From Lachnospiraceae bacterium UBA1748 (GTDB lineage: Bacteria > Bacillota > Clostridia > Lachnospirales > Lachnospiraceae), in NCBI GenBank assembly GCA_002314855.1, contig DCHQ01000082.1:1-46405 (forward strand): 46,405 nucleotides of DNA, in the 5' to 3' direction. A model generated the notes under the pieces. That model worked only from the letters and a program-made list of their open reading frames with translations. It had not been told where the DNA came from and did no database searches. The position numbers and the translations under genes were made by a program. Shown here piece by piece: positions 1 to 7,968 of the stretch; within the stretch, counting starts at the first letter, position 1; every line of letters begins with the position of its first letter.

Positions 1-39
1 AAGATCGTTAACGTTCTTGGTTCAGACGGTAAGGCTTAA
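1..39 (+). CDS. C-terminal end of an upstream gene (partial)
   Basis: The first 13 codons are open in frame 1 and end at a TAA, giving the tail KIVNVLGSDGKA. A strong hairpin follows about 27 bases later, which supports this being a real gene end. Twelve residues are too few to name the protein. Confidence 0.5.
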   Translation, partial: KIVNVLGSDGKA

Positions 40-65
40 ATATCAGTAATTAAGTAATTTATTGG

Positions 66-95
66 GCCGGACGTGTAAGCGTCCGGCTCATTTTA
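66..95 (+). terminator. Rho-independent terminator after the partial first gene
   Basis: An 8-bp G+C-rich stem (GCCGGACG, 66-73, with CGTCCGGC, 80-87) closes a 6-base loop and is followed by a T-rich stretch. It separates the upstream gene from the thioesterase gene. Confidence 0.8.
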
Positions 96-108
96 TATAG
101 GTTAGTTT

Positions 109-552
109 ATGAAGGAATTAAATGACGAAAGACTTGAGGCCATGAGAAATAAGCTCATTGGCGCAAGGCTTGATTGCAAGCTCAACAGTTTTATGGGTAT
201 AGAATGGGTAGAGCTTGAAAAGGGATATGCCAAAACCAGATTAAAACTGAAGGAAGAAGTTTTTAATCCATATGGCTTTATGCATGGCGGAGCACTACTT
301 GCCATTGCTGATGTTACAGCAGGTACAGCAGCGTGTATGAATGGATATTATGTAACAACAGTTAATTGTGGTATGAATTTTCTTGCAGAAGGAAAGAATA
401 CCGATTATATTTATTGTGAGGCCAGAGAACTTCGATGTGGTAGACACCTGGCTGTATATGATGTTCGTATACTTGATGATAATGACAATATTCTTGATAG
501 TGCGGAGTTTTCTTATTTTATAAGCAATAAGACAGTACTTGATAATTTATAA
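109..552 (+). CDS. PaaI-type hotdog-fold thioesterase
   Basis: A 147-residue protein of the usual single hotdog-domain length. The helix-leading motif NPYGFMHGGALLAIAD (residues 53-68) carries the HGG turn and the later acidic residue that PaaI-like acyl-CoA thioesterases use. By family it hydrolyses acyl-CoA or aryl-CoA thioesters in the cytoplasm; the substrate cannot be read from the sequence. The deacetylase gene starts 18 bases downstream on the same strand, so the two may be co-transcribed. The thioesterase family is well supported, the physiological role is not. Confidence 0.85.
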   Translation: MKELNDERLEAMRNKLIGARLDCKLNSFMGIEWVELEKGYAKTRLKLKEEVFNPYGFMHGGALLAIADVTAGTAACMNGYYVTTVNCGMNFLAEGKNTDYIYCEARELRCGRHLAVYDVRILDDNDNILDSAEFSYFISNKTVLDNL

Positions 553-570
553 TATTTTGGAGGGTTATTT

Positions 571-1287
571 ATGCTTTGGAAGGATGGCAAAAAAAAGGCG
601 TTAACACTTAGTTATGATGATGGAACAATCCATGACAGAAGATTCATTGATATGCTTAATAAGTATGGTATTAAGTGTACATTCAATCTTATCTCAGGAG
701 TTTTCCGTGATGATCATTTTGAAGTTGATTACAGTGAAACACCTATCGAAGATCATAAGTGGGTAATCGTTGCCAAGGATGAAGTTGGCAAGTTATATGA
801 AGGACATGAGGTTGCTTCTCATACAGTAACTCATCCTAGAATGAATGCTCTTTCTTTTGATGAGGTTAAGACAGAGGTTAACGATGATAGAAAGGTATTA
901 AAGGAGCTTACTGGTTATGAAATCAATGGATTTGCATATCCATGGGGCGAGTATGATGATCAGTTAATCCAGAGACTTGATAGTCTTGGTATTGTATACG
1001 CAAGAAATGTTGAGGATAGACAGGACTTTTCTATTCCTGAGAATTTCCTTAGCTGGAATCCAACTTGTCATCATGATAATCCAGATCTTATTAACCTTTT
1101 CAATAAATTTATTGAATCAGATAATGAGGGTGAATTATTTTACCTTTGGGGTCATTCCTTTGAGTTATATATTAATAACAACTGGGATGTACTTGAAGAG
1201 TTCTTTAAGCTAGTTAGTCTCCATAAGGACGAAATCTGGTTCGCTACTAATATGGAAATATATAATTACGTTAAAGAGAATAAATAA
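571..1287 (+). CDS. polysaccharide deacetylase family protein (NodB homology), cytoplasmic
   Basis: A 238-residue NodB-type carbohydrate esterase 4 domain. Motif 1 is TLSYDDG (Asp16-Asp17), motif 2 is SHTVTH (metal-binding His84 and His88), motif 3 is FAYPWGEYDD (121-130). These supply the catalytic Asp and the His-His-Asp metal site. There is no signal peptide or membrane segment, so it is not a secreted chitin or peptidoglycan deacetylase of the usual kind; soluble members often act on small N-acetylated or esterified sugars. A clear GGAGGG precedes the start. The substrate is unknown. It lies just downstream of the thioesterase. Confidence 0.85.
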   Translation: MLWKDGKKKALTLSYDDGTIHDRRFIDMLNKYGIKCTFNLISGVFRDDHFEVDYSETPIEDHKWVIVAKDEVGKLYEGHEVASHTVTHPRMNALSFDEVKTEVNDDRKVLKELTGYEINGFAYPWGEYDDQLIQRLDSLGIVYARNVEDRQDFSIPENFLSWNPTCHHDNPDLINLFNKFIESDNEGELFYLWGHSFELYINNNWDVLEEFFKLVSLHKDEIWFATNMEIYNYVKENK

Positions 1288-1288
1288 T

Positions 1289-1323
1289 TCATATTGATTC
1301 CACATTAAGTGGGTTTAATATGA
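1289..1323 (+). terminator. possible terminator hairpin after the deacetylase gene
   Basis: TCATATT (1289-1295) pairs with AATATGA (1317-1323), and CCAC/GTGG can pair inside. The stem is AT-rich and interrupted, and the following T-run is short, so it is a weak terminator at best. Confidence 0.4.
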
Positions 1324-1396
1324 GATTTTCTCCATAGTCTTTATTAATGATGATTCGTATAATAAAGTCATAGAGATATGTTAGAAAGGATTCAAA

Positions 1397-2077
1397 ATGC
1401 TTAATTACACAGAATTACTAGAAGAAATTGATTGGAACAAAGTAATACCATTCAAGGCAGCTACTCTTGATGACCTTGCAGTATTAAGTGCTCCATCAGC
1501 ATGTTCCCATAACTGGAATTGTGACAAGTTTGAAATTGACAATGTTCCAGTAGAGGAAGTTAAGAAAGAACTTGATAAATTAAAGATAGATTCTATCAGC
1601 AGTCTTATGAAGTATCTTCAGCAGTCTAGCGAGAATTTTATCTACAAGGATTATTATTCTTTCTGCAAATGTAAGGCTGAGGGCGAGTATCCAGAAATCA
1701 AAACTGAAGAAGGTAAAAAATACTTTGAACTGTGTATGAGCTATGCACTTCGATTTGTTAACATGGTTAAGGGTAATAGTTTCTTTGCATGGGATTGTTG
1801 CGATATTATCTCCACAGTACGTATGGCATGCACATGCGATATAGTATCAAGAGATGTTGCAGAGGATATCTTAAAGCCTGTATATAAGATGGTTGAAAGA
1901 TTCACATCTGTAGAAGATTATGCATATTCTTTTATTTGTGGTGGCGCATACCATTGCTTCAAGGATACATGCCTTAACAGCGAAGAAACATATGACAAAG
2001 ATGCAGACAGATGGTATTTCTTCGTATCTAAGTTACTTAATAAGATAACAAAAGATCAAAACTACTGGGCAGTCTAA
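1397..2077 (+). CDS. DUF1266-like protein of unknown function
   Basis: A 226-residue soluble protein. The C-terminal half (FFAWDCCDIISTVRMA, then an Asp-Val-Ala helix, then SVEDYAYSFICGGAYH) follows the pattern of DUF1266: an Ala-Trp-Asp start, two helices, and a Trp/Phe-x-x-Tyr-x-x-x-Gly end. The protein is rich in cysteine (CSHNWNC near residues 36-42, CKC, CC, CTC), which is unusual for a cytoplasmic protein and could mean metal binding. An AAAGGA site precedes the ATG, and a TATAAT at 1358-1363 lies upstream. It is flanked by gaps on both sides, so it is probably expressed alone. The function is unknown. Confidence 0.6.
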   Translation: MLNYTELLEEIDWNKVIPFKAATLDDLAVLSAPSACSHNWNCDKFEIDNVPVEEVKKELDKLKIDSISSLMKYLQQSSENFIYKDYYSFCKCKAEGEYPEIKTEEGKKYFELCMSYALRFVNMVKGNSFFAWDCCDIISTVRMACTCDIVSRDVAEDILKPVYKMVERFTSVEDYAYSFICGGAYHCFKDTCLNSEETYDKDADRWYFFVSKLLNKITKDQNYWAV

Positions 2078-2117
2078 AAAAAGTATTAAAAATTTAATAA
2101 AGTAAAGGGGAAAAATT

Positions 2118-2915
2118 ATGAGTGATTTTAATAATTACAATAATTACAACAACGATTCCGGCAATTATTCATCATACGTAGACAATTATGATGACAGTTT
2201 AAGCAATGGATCACAGTCAGGCTTTGGAATGGGTGAACCAACCAGCTATTATTTTCAGAGCCTTGTAGATACTAGTGCAGTAATTAAAAAGGCCTTTGGA
2301 CTTATGGTGATTGCACTTGTTATCACTGCAATAGGAGCTTTTGTAACTCCACCGGAAACAGCGATATCCATGATGTCAGGCGGATCTTATTTTATTCTAA
2401 TTCTTGCAGAGCTTGGACTTGTATTTGTATCTAATTACGCAATTAGAAATAATAATGTAATACTGGCAGGTATTTTATACGCAGTCTATTCATTTGTTAC
2501 TGGTATGACGTTCTCAGTATTAGCTCTTGTTTATACTGGTTCAAGTATCACTTCAGTATTTCTTATAACCTCGGCCACATTCGCTATTATGTGTATATAT
2601 GGTTATACAACAAATGCTGATTTATCATCTATTGGTAATATCTGCATAATGGGTCTTCTTGGATTAATTATCGCTACAGTTGTTAATATGGTATTCTTAC
2701 ACAGCACAGGCATTAGCCTTGTACTTAGCTACGTAGGTGTATTATTATTCGTAGGTTTAACAGCTTATGATGTTCAGAAGATTAAGAATATGTCAGAAAC
2801 AGTTGGTGAAGACAATGAAAATGCACTTGCTCTTTACGGAGCATTCCAGTTATATCTTGATTTCATTAACTTGTTCCTTAAGCTTCTTAGAATTCTTGGT
2901 AAGAAAAGAAGATAA
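2118..2915 (+). CDS. Bax inhibitor-1/YccA family membrane protein
   Basis: A 265-residue integral membrane protein with about seven hydrophobic segments from residue 57 on. The family signature is near the C-terminus (GLTAYDVQKIKNM), with the paired acidic residues of the BI-1 pH-gated calcium-leak channels. The first 50 residues are a low-complexity Asn/Tyr/Ser/Asp tail that is probably cytoplasmic and disordered. By family it sits in the cytoplasmic membrane and affects ion leak or membrane protein quality control; the bacterial role is poorly known. An AAAGGGG site precedes the start, and a strong terminator follows. Confidence 0.9.
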   Translation: MSDFNNYNNYNNDSGNYSSYVDNYDDSLSNGSQSGFGMGEPTSYYFQSLVDTSAVIKKAFGLMVIALVITAIGAFVTPPETAISMMSGGSYFILILAELGLVFVSNYAIRNNNVILAGILYAVYSFVTGMTFSVLALVYTGSSITSVFLITSATFAIMCIYGYTTNADLSSIGNICIMGLLGLIIATVVNMVFLHSTGISLVLSYVGVLLFVGLTAYDVQKIKNMSETVGEDNENALALYGAFQLYLDFINLFLKLLRILGKKRR

Positions 2916-2936
2916 TATAGTAATTTATTGTTTATT

Positions 2937-2974
2937 AAAGGACTGCAGAAATGCAGTCCTTTTTCATTTTTTTG
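2937..2974 (+). terminator. strong rho-independent terminator
   Basis: A perfect 11-bp stem (AAAGGACTGCA with TGCAGTCCTTT) closes a GAAA tetraloop and runs into a T-rich tail. It ends the BI-1 gene immediately before the PadR promoter. Confidence 0.92.
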
Positions 2975-3003
2975 TTGACATACAATATTATATGGCGTAT
3001 AGT
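2975..3003 (+). promoter_or_regulatory. sigma-A promoter of the padR-DUF1700-DUF4097 operon
   Basis: TTGACA (2975-2980), a 17-base spacer and TATAGT (2998-3003) form a near-consensus promoter about 60 bases before the PadR start codon. The spacer and -10 box are covered by the first of two dyads, so this promoter should be repressible. Confidence 0.85.
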
Positions 3004-3036
3004 ATGTACAAGAAAACATATTATACGTCGTATAGT
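2987..3036 (+). promoter_or_regulatory. paired dyad operators, probably for the adjacent PadR regulator
   Basis: Two 17-base imperfect palindromes share the plan ATTATAYG-N-CGTATAGT, at 2987-3003 and 3020-3036. They lie in the same orientation 33 bases apart, about three helical turns. The first covers the promoter spacer and -10 box, the second the start of the transcript. PadR dimers bind such dyads and usually repress their own operon; binding here is inferred. Confidence 0.7.
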
Positions 3037-3063
3037 ATTGTATAGAAAATAGGAGGAGAATAT

Positions 3064-3387
3064 ATGATATTCAATACTGGTGCAGCGCTGCTTGATGCAA
3101 TAGTATTAGCCATCGTATCACGTCAGATGAGCGGTACATATGGTTATAAGATTACTCAAGAAGTAAGACAGGTTATTGAGCTTTCAGAGTCCACGTTGTA
3201 TCCGGTGCTTCGAAGACTTCAGAAAGATGAATGTCTTGAGGTATTTGATCAGCAGTTTGATGGACGAAATAGAAGGTATTATAAAATCACTGAAAAAGGT
3301 AGAGCTCAGTTGAATCTATATATTAGTGAGTGGACAAGCTATTCGAATAAAATTAATCAGATATTTGAGGGAGGAATTGTCGGATGA
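3064..3387 (+). CDS. PadR-family transcriptional regulator
   Basis: A 107-residue winged-helix protein with the PadR pattern: YGYKITQEV helix, then SESTLYPVLRRLQKDE recognition region, then RRYYKITEKGRAQL wing and helix. This is the short PadR class paired with DUF1700 proteins in Firmicutes. It starts behind AGGAGGAG. Its stop overlaps the start of the next gene (ATGA), so the two are translationally coupled. It probably represses its own operon through the two dyads upstream. The inducing signal is not visible; related operons respond to cell-envelope stress. Confidence 0.93.
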   Translation: MIFNTGAALLDAIVLAIVSRQMSGTYGYKITQEVRQVIELSESTLYPVLRRLQKDECLEVFDQQFDGRNRRYYKITEKGRAQLNLYISEWTSYSNKINQIFEGGIVG

Positions 3388-4142
3388 CAAGAACAGAATA
3401 CATGAACAGACTGGAGCAACTGCTTAGTACTGTTCCAGAAACAGAAAGAGAAGAGGCTCTATCATATTATAGTGATTATTTTGAAGATGCCAATGGAAGT
3501 GATGATGAAGTAATAGCATCACTTGGTTCTCCAGAAGAAATAGCAGAATCTATTAAGCTTGGACTTAGTGATAATGGTGAAGGTGGAGTATTCACTGAAA
3601 CAGGCTTCGAAAGTAGAGAAGGCAAGAAGGATGAACTTGGAAGCTTCACTGCTATTGAAAAGATTATTGGTGAAGAAAGTACAGGGAATAAATATTCTTA
3701 TGGTAATAAAAGTGAGCTTCGTGAAATTCCTGAGCCACAGGTAAACAAGAATGATCGTACAGTTCTTATGATTGTTCTCTTTATTATATGTTTGCCAATG
3801 ATAATAGGAGTTTTATCAACAGTATTTGGACTGGTTGTTGGAGCTATCAGTACAATCTTTGGAATAGGTGTGGGATTAATAGGTGCAATCGTTGGTTTAT
3901 TTGGATCAGCAATTGCCCTAGTAATTGTAGGTATCGCAACCATATCTCAGATAGGATTAAATGCAAGTCTGGTTCTTATAGGCGCTGGACTTATATGTGC
4001 TGCACTTGGTGTCTTTTGTATCTGGTTAGAGGGAGCATATATATATCTTGTTAAGAAGCTGATTCCTTTAATCATTAGATTTGCTAAGTGGGTATGGCAT
4101 GCAATATTCGGTATTTTTAAGAAAGAAGAGGTTAATGCATAA
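3384..4142 (+). CDS. DUF1700 (HAAS-domain) membrane protein
   Basis: A 252-residue protein. Residues 1-65 form the helical HAAS/DUF1700 region (YMNRLEQLLSTVP, then a Glu/Tyr helix, then IASLGSPEEIAESI). A charged linker follows, then about four glycine/isoleucine-rich transmembrane segments from about residue 125 to 225. DUF1700 proteins are the membrane partners of short PadR regulators and DUF4097 proteins. The ATG overlaps the PadR stop, and the TAA overlaps the next ATG, so all three are one unit. The HAAS region may bind PadR or transmit an envelope signal; this is inference from gene pairing. Confidence 0.88.
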   Translation: MTRTEYMNRLEQLLSTVPETEREEALSYYSDYFEDANGSDDEVIASLGSPEEIAESIKLGLSDNGEGGVFTETGFESREGKKDELGSFTAIEKIIGEESTGNKYSYGNKSELREIPEPQVNKNDRTVLMIVLFIICLPMIIGVLSTVFGLVVGAISTIFGIGVGLIGAIVGLFGSAIALVIVGIATISQIGLNASLVLIGAGLICAALGVFCIWLEGAYIYLVKKLIPLIIRFAKWVWHAIFGIFKKEEVNA

Positions 4143-4987
4143 TGAAAAAGTTTTCTTCAAAATGTTTAATATGGACATTAGTCCTATTCATGATAGGCTT
4201 ATCATTATTACTTACTGCAGGTTTGTCAGGAGGCTTTAATCAGCTAAAATCCGAAGCTACAAAAGGAGTTAATACCATTAATGTAATGGGTTATGAGTTT
4301 CCAGTAAGTTTAAATTTTGGGAAGGAAGCCTACAAGGGAAGTGGAAAATCTGTTGATATTGTTATAGAAAACAGTGGTGCTACAAGATTTCTTGATATCG
4401 AAATTGGAGCCAGTGACGTTGAGATGCTTGTTTATGATGGACAGGATATTAAGGTTGCGGGAACCAATGTAGATGGAGAGATTGTATGCGAGATAGAAGG
4501 TTCAAAATGTAAAATTGAACAGAAATCAAATATTAAGAATTTTTCACTCGGTAATGCGGCTGCATCTTCCATTAAAATATATATTCCTGAGGGAAAGGTG
4601 TATGAACAAATATCAGCAGAGGTTGGAGCTGGTAAGTTCACAGTTTCAGATATAACTGCAGGCACTATGGAATTTGAAATTGACGCAGGCGATGTCAGAA
4701 TGGAAAACGCGCAGTGCGACAAGCTAGATGTAGAATGTGGAGCTGGTAATTTTATATATAATGGAAAGATTATTGATGAAGCAGATGTTGAAGTAGCTGC
4801 TGGTAATCTTGAGATGACTATGGACAAGTATGAGAACTATAATTATGAAGTATCAGCTACAGTAGGTAACGTTAACCTTGGTGGTGCTAGACAGAATGCA
4901 TTTGGAACTGATATAGAAAAAAAGCATGATGGTGCAACAGCTAATATCAAGGTGGAAGTAGCAGTTGGTAATGTAGATATTAAATAA
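4142..4987 (+). CDS. DUF4097-family membrane-anchored beta-repeat protein
   Basis: A 281-residue protein with an N-terminal membrane anchor (about residues 8-28) and no cleavage site that I trust. The rest is a right-handed beta-solenoid-like region, with turns of the type EIGASDVEM, EVGAGKFTVSD, EIDAGDVRM, ECGAGNFIYNG, EVAAGNLEM and EVAVGNVDI. This repeat is typical of DUF4097 (adhesin-like) proteins encoded with PadR and DUF1700. It is probably exposed on the outer face of the membrane. The start overlaps the DUF1700 stop (TAATG). Its molecular function is unknown; an envelope-stress role is suggested by context. Confidence 0.88.
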   Translation: MKKFSSKCLIWTLVLFMIGLSLLLTAGLSGGFNQLKSEATKGVNTINVMGYEFPVSLNFGKEAYKGSGKSVDIVIENSGATRFLDIEIGASDVEMLVYDGQDIKVAGTNVDGEIVCEIEGSKCKIEQKSNIKNFSLGNAAASSIKIYIPEGKVYEQISAEVGAGKFTVSDITAGTMEFEIDAGDVRMENAQCDKLDVECGAGNFIYNGKIIDEADVEVAAGNLEMTMDKYENYNYEVSATVGNVNLGGARQNAFGTDIEKKHDGATANIKVEVAVGNVDIK

Positions 4988-5068
4988 AGATGATTAAAGA
5001 ATATGTACATACACCTTAAAGCTAGGCTATAATTATATAAAATAAAAGAATTGGTGAATGTAGTATTT

Positions 5069-5737
5069 ATGAAACATCAAAAGATATCATTAGCAGTTGA
5101 TTTACTGTTATTTACAATAATTGAAGATAAGTTACAACTTCTTTTGACTAAAAGGAAAGAAGAGCCATTTGCAGATATGCTTTGTTTACCAGGTGTGGCG
5201 GTATTCGAAGAAGAAACTCTTTATGATGCTACCAACAGATGCCTTGTCGAGAAAACAGGTATTAAGGAAAAGATATATATGGAGCAGCTTTATACCTTCG
5301 GTGATGACTTAAATCGAGATCCAAGAAACCGAGTTGTATCAGTCAGCTATTATGCACTTATCCCGGAAGCAAAGCTTATGGCATATATAGATAACATGTC
5401 GCCAGATGCCCATTTCTACGATGTTAATAAAATATTAGCTAAGAAAACAAAGCTCGCTTATGATCATAGAGAGATTATACGCCTTGCAAGAGAGAGACTA
5501 AAAGGTAAGGCTGATTATACATCCATAGGAGTTAGTCTTTGCGATGATGAGTTTACTCTTCCTGATTTGCAGAAGGTATATGAGGTTCTTCTTGATAAGA
5601 ACTTATACAAAGCGAACTTCCGTAAGGCATTTGCTGACGTGGTTGAAGAAACCGGTAACATGCGAAGAGATGGAGCATACAGGCCAAGCAAGCTTTATCG
5701 ATATATAGGAGATAAGGACGCTCATCTTCATATATAA
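5069..5737 (+). CDS. Nudix-domain regulator, NrtR-like
   Basis: A 222-residue protein when started at the ATG; TTG (5051) and GTG (5054) lie in frame upstream but have no better ribosome site. Residues 1-140 form a Nudix fold whose box is degenerate: GVAVFEEETLYDATNRCLVEKTG keeps the first Glu and the Arg, but the catalytic REUxEE core reads RCLVEK. The C-terminal 80 residues form a winged helix (FTLPDLQKVYEVLLD, then FRKAFADVVEE). This layout is that of NrtR, which binds ADP-ribose-type ligands and represses NAD or sugar genes. No NAD gene is nearby, so the targets are unknown. A terminator follows. Confidence 0.82.
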   Translation: MKHQKISLAVDLLLFTIIEDKLQLLLTKRKEEPFADMLCLPGVAVFEEETLYDATNRCLVEKTGIKEKIYMEQLYTFGDDLNRDPRNRVVSVSYYALIPEAKLMAYIDNMSPDAHFYDVNKILAKKTKLAYDHREIIRLARERLKGKADYTSIGVSLCDDEFTLPDLQKVYEVLLDKNLYKANFRKAFADVVEETGNMRRDGAYRPSKLYRYIGDKDAHLHI

Positions 5738-5760
5738 CAATTAATACAATAGTCCTAGAA

Positions 5761-5792
5761 TCCAGTCTGAAAAAGCAGGCTGGAATTTTTTA
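5761..5792 (+). terminator. terminator after the NrtR-like gene
   Basis: A 9-bp stem (TCCAGTCTG, 5761-5769, with CAGGCTGGA, 5776-5784, one G-T pair) followed by a run of T residues. Confidence 0.8.
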
Positions 5793-5802
5793 TTAAAAGT
5801 AG

Positions 5803-5831
5803 TTGACAAAGTAGTAAATCGCTACTAATAT
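5803..5831 (+). promoter_or_regulatory. promoter of the J-domain/vWA/PurA-like cassette, with an embedded dyad
   Basis: TTGACA (5803-5808), a 17-base spacer and TATAT-type -10 TAATAT (5826-5831) form a good sigma-A promoter. A dyad AGTAG-N7-CTACT (5810-5826) fills the spacer, and AAGTAA/TTACTT (5852-5857 and 5872-5877) lie in the leader. The position suggests a repressor site; the regulator is unknown. Confidence 0.7.
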
Positions 5832-5906
5832 ATAAGTATAGAAAAGCTACTAAGTAATGAAAATTAATTAGTTACTTTTTCAAAAAGGCATAAGGAGGTG
5901 ATGGAA

Positions 5907-6938
5907 GTGGACTATAAGACAATACTTGATTGTACAAAGCCAGGAGATCTTTTTACATCCGACGATGAAAAAAGTATTAAAAATACTTACATTGAACTAT
6001 GTAAAAAGTATCATCCAGACAATGCAGTCTCTGGAAGAGATGAAGACTCTTTATCAGAAGAAGATAATGCTAAGGTAATGAGTAAGATTAATGAGCTATA
6101 CGTATTAGCGATGCTCATGTCGAAAAAGGGGATTTGGGAAAAAACTGGTTATATAAAAATCAGAAAATCAGAAACCAAGGCATATGAGATTTATTACAGT
6201 AGTGATTATTCATTTGAACTGGGACATGTATATCTCACAAAGAAAAAGATAATCTACGTAATAGCTGCTGACAAGAAAAAGTACGCCGACAATCTTGTTG
6301 ATAATCTTAAAAAGATTAAATACAAAAATAGTAAAATGGAGGAAAACTTCTCATCATCAATGCCTAATATTTATGGTTATTTCGAAGATGTTACTGGAAG
6401 AGCCATAGTAATAATGGATAAGGCAGAGGGATATTATCCACTGCGGGAAGTCGTTCAGTACTATGGAGGCAAGCTTGATCCAAGACATGTGGCCTGGATT
6501 ATCAGTAGACTTTCAAACATTGCCTGTTTGCTTGATATGAACAATATGACATCCAATGGATTGTCAATTGATAATCTGTTAATTTCACCTAGTGACCATG
6601 GAATAGCAGTACATGGAGCCATGTTTTACATGACAGAGATTGGCAGCAAGATGATAGGAACAGTCAAAGATGTGTTCGAGGTTATGCCAAATAAGGTTAA
6701 GGGCAACAAGGAAGCTGGCATTGATACAGACTTAGAGTCCATTAAGATGATAGGTCGTGAGCTTTGTGGTGAGAAAAACGTTGTGAAGTTTAGAGAGCTT
6801 GGTGATGTACCAGATTCAATGAAAACTTTTCTGACAAAAGGCGCAGGACGAGATGCATATGCCGAGTTTCAGTGTTGGGACAAATCACTGCATGAATCAT
6901 TTGGTGCCAGACGTTTTGTTAGAATGGAGTACAAGTAA
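5907..6938 (+). CDS. J-domain protein fused to a pseudokinase-like domain
   Basis: A 343-residue protein. Residues 1-75 are a DnaJ-type J domain with an intact HPD (residues 36-38), which should stimulate an Hsp70 ATPase. Residues 85-343 look like a protein-kinase fold: a beta strand pair with KKK, a hinge-like strand ending VIMDKAEG, then a helix and a catalytic-loop-like SNGLSIDNLLIS. The HRD Asp and the DFG Asp both appear to be missing (IAVHGAMF), so it should be catalytically dead. The GTG start at 5907 sits 8 bases after AGGAGG; the ATG at 5901 is only 2 bases away from it. It is the first gene of a three-gene cassette. The kinase-fold call is by eye. Confidence 0.68.
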   Translation: MDYKTILDCTKPGDLFTSDDEKSIKNTYIELCKKYHPDNAVSGRDEDSLSEEDNAKVMSKINELYVLAMLMSKKGIWEKTGYIKIRKSETKAYEIYYSSDYSFELGHVYLTKKKIIYVIAADKKKYADNLVDNLKKIKYKNSKMEENFSSSMPNIYGYFEDVTGRAIVIMDKAEGYYPLREVVQYYGGKLDPRHVAWIISRLSNIACLLDMNNMTSNGLSIDNLLISPSDHGIAVHGAMFYMTEIGSKMIGTVKDVFEVMPNKVKGNKEAGIDTDLESIKMIGRELCGEKNVVKFRELGDVPDSMKTFLTKGAGRDAYAEFQCWDKSLHESFGARRFVRMEYK

Positions 6939-7013
6939 TTTATTATTATATCTTAGATAGTAGCAAAATAATACTAACCATATTATTAATATTATGAAAA
7001 GGAGGACAAGAAT

Positions 7014-7931
7014 ATGGGAGCAGGATATTTTACAAGTAGAGACTGGAGCGATTACAAAGCGAGAAGAGGATTCAGCGCTTCTTCAACAGTATCTGATTAT
7101 TATACAAGAAGATCTATCAAGGATGATTTTGATCCTAAGAATATTAAAGTAAGAGAGTCATGTGATTCTGCGGATCATCCAGAATCAACTCCTATTATTC
7201 TTGGACTTGATGTAACAGGTTCTATGGGTTCTGTACTTACAACAATTTCTAAAAAGCTTAACGTGCTTATACAGGAGATTCTTGATAGAGAACCTGTGAA
7301 GGATCCGCAAATAATGGTTATGGCCTTTGGCGATACAGAGTGCGACAGATATCCACTTCAGGTAACACAGTTCGAGTCTGATATCAGAATAGCTGAACAG
7401 TTAAATGATATTTACTTCGAAAGAGGCGGTGGTGGTAACGATGGTGAATCTTATTCACTTCCTTGGTATTTCGCAGCCAGAAAAACAAAAACAGATGCTT
7501 ACCTTAAAAGAAATAAGAAAGGTTATCTTTTCACAATGGGTGATGAGAAATATCTGGATGTTCTTGGAAAGGATAGAATCAAGTATTTTATAGGCGATGA
7601 TGTTCAAGCAAATCTCACTGCAGAGGAGCTTTACAATGAAGTATCTAAGCAGTATGTATGCTATCACCTTCTTATTGAAGAGGGCTGTGGCATGAGAGTA
7701 AGAGGAAGAGAAGTCATTGATAAGTGGCAAAATCTTATGGGACAGTATGCAATACCAGTTGCCGACTGCACTAAGATTCCTGAAATAATAGTTTCTATTC
7801 TTCAGGTTGAGGCAGGTAAGGACAAGGAAGCTGTAACAAAGTCTTGGGACAAGAGCACAGCACTTGTTGTTGATAAAGCAATTAAAAATTTGGAGATAGC
7901 AAAAGGTAAAGAAGGACTTATTGAGTTTTAA
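7014..7931 (+). CDS. von Willebrand factor A (vWA) domain protein, cytoplasmic
   Basis: A 305-residue protein without signal peptide or membrane segment. A vWA fold starts near residue 58: strand PIILGLDVTGSMG carries the MIDAS motif (Asp66, Thr68, Ser70), strand IMVMAFGDTECD follows, and the GGGGNDGESY loop offers the later MIDAS residues. It should bind a divalent metal and a partner protein. Cytoplasmic vWA proteins often work with AAA+ ATPases, chaperones or kinases in assembly or defence systems; no AAA+ gene is next to this one. AAAGGAGG precedes the start. It lies between the J-domain/pseudokinase and PurA-like genes with gaps of 75 and 37 bases, which suggests one transcript. Confidence 0.85.
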   Translation: MGAGYFTSRDWSDYKARRGFSASSTVSDYYTRRSIKDDFDPKNIKVRESCDSADHPESTPIILGLDVTGSMGSVLTTISKKLNVLIQEILDREPVKDPQIMVMAFGDTECDRYPLQVTQFESDIRIAEQLNDIYFERGGGGNDGESYSLPWYFAARKTKTDAYLKRNKKGYLFTMGDEKYLDVLGKDRIKYFIGDDVQANLTAEELYNEVSKQYVCYHLLIEEGCGMRVRGREVIDKWQNLMGQYAIPVADCTKIPEIIVSILQVEAGKDKEAVTKSWDKSTALVVDKAIKNLEIAKGKEGLIEF

Positions 7932-7968
7932 ACAATCTACATGGAATATACCTGGAAGGGAGTAGGTT

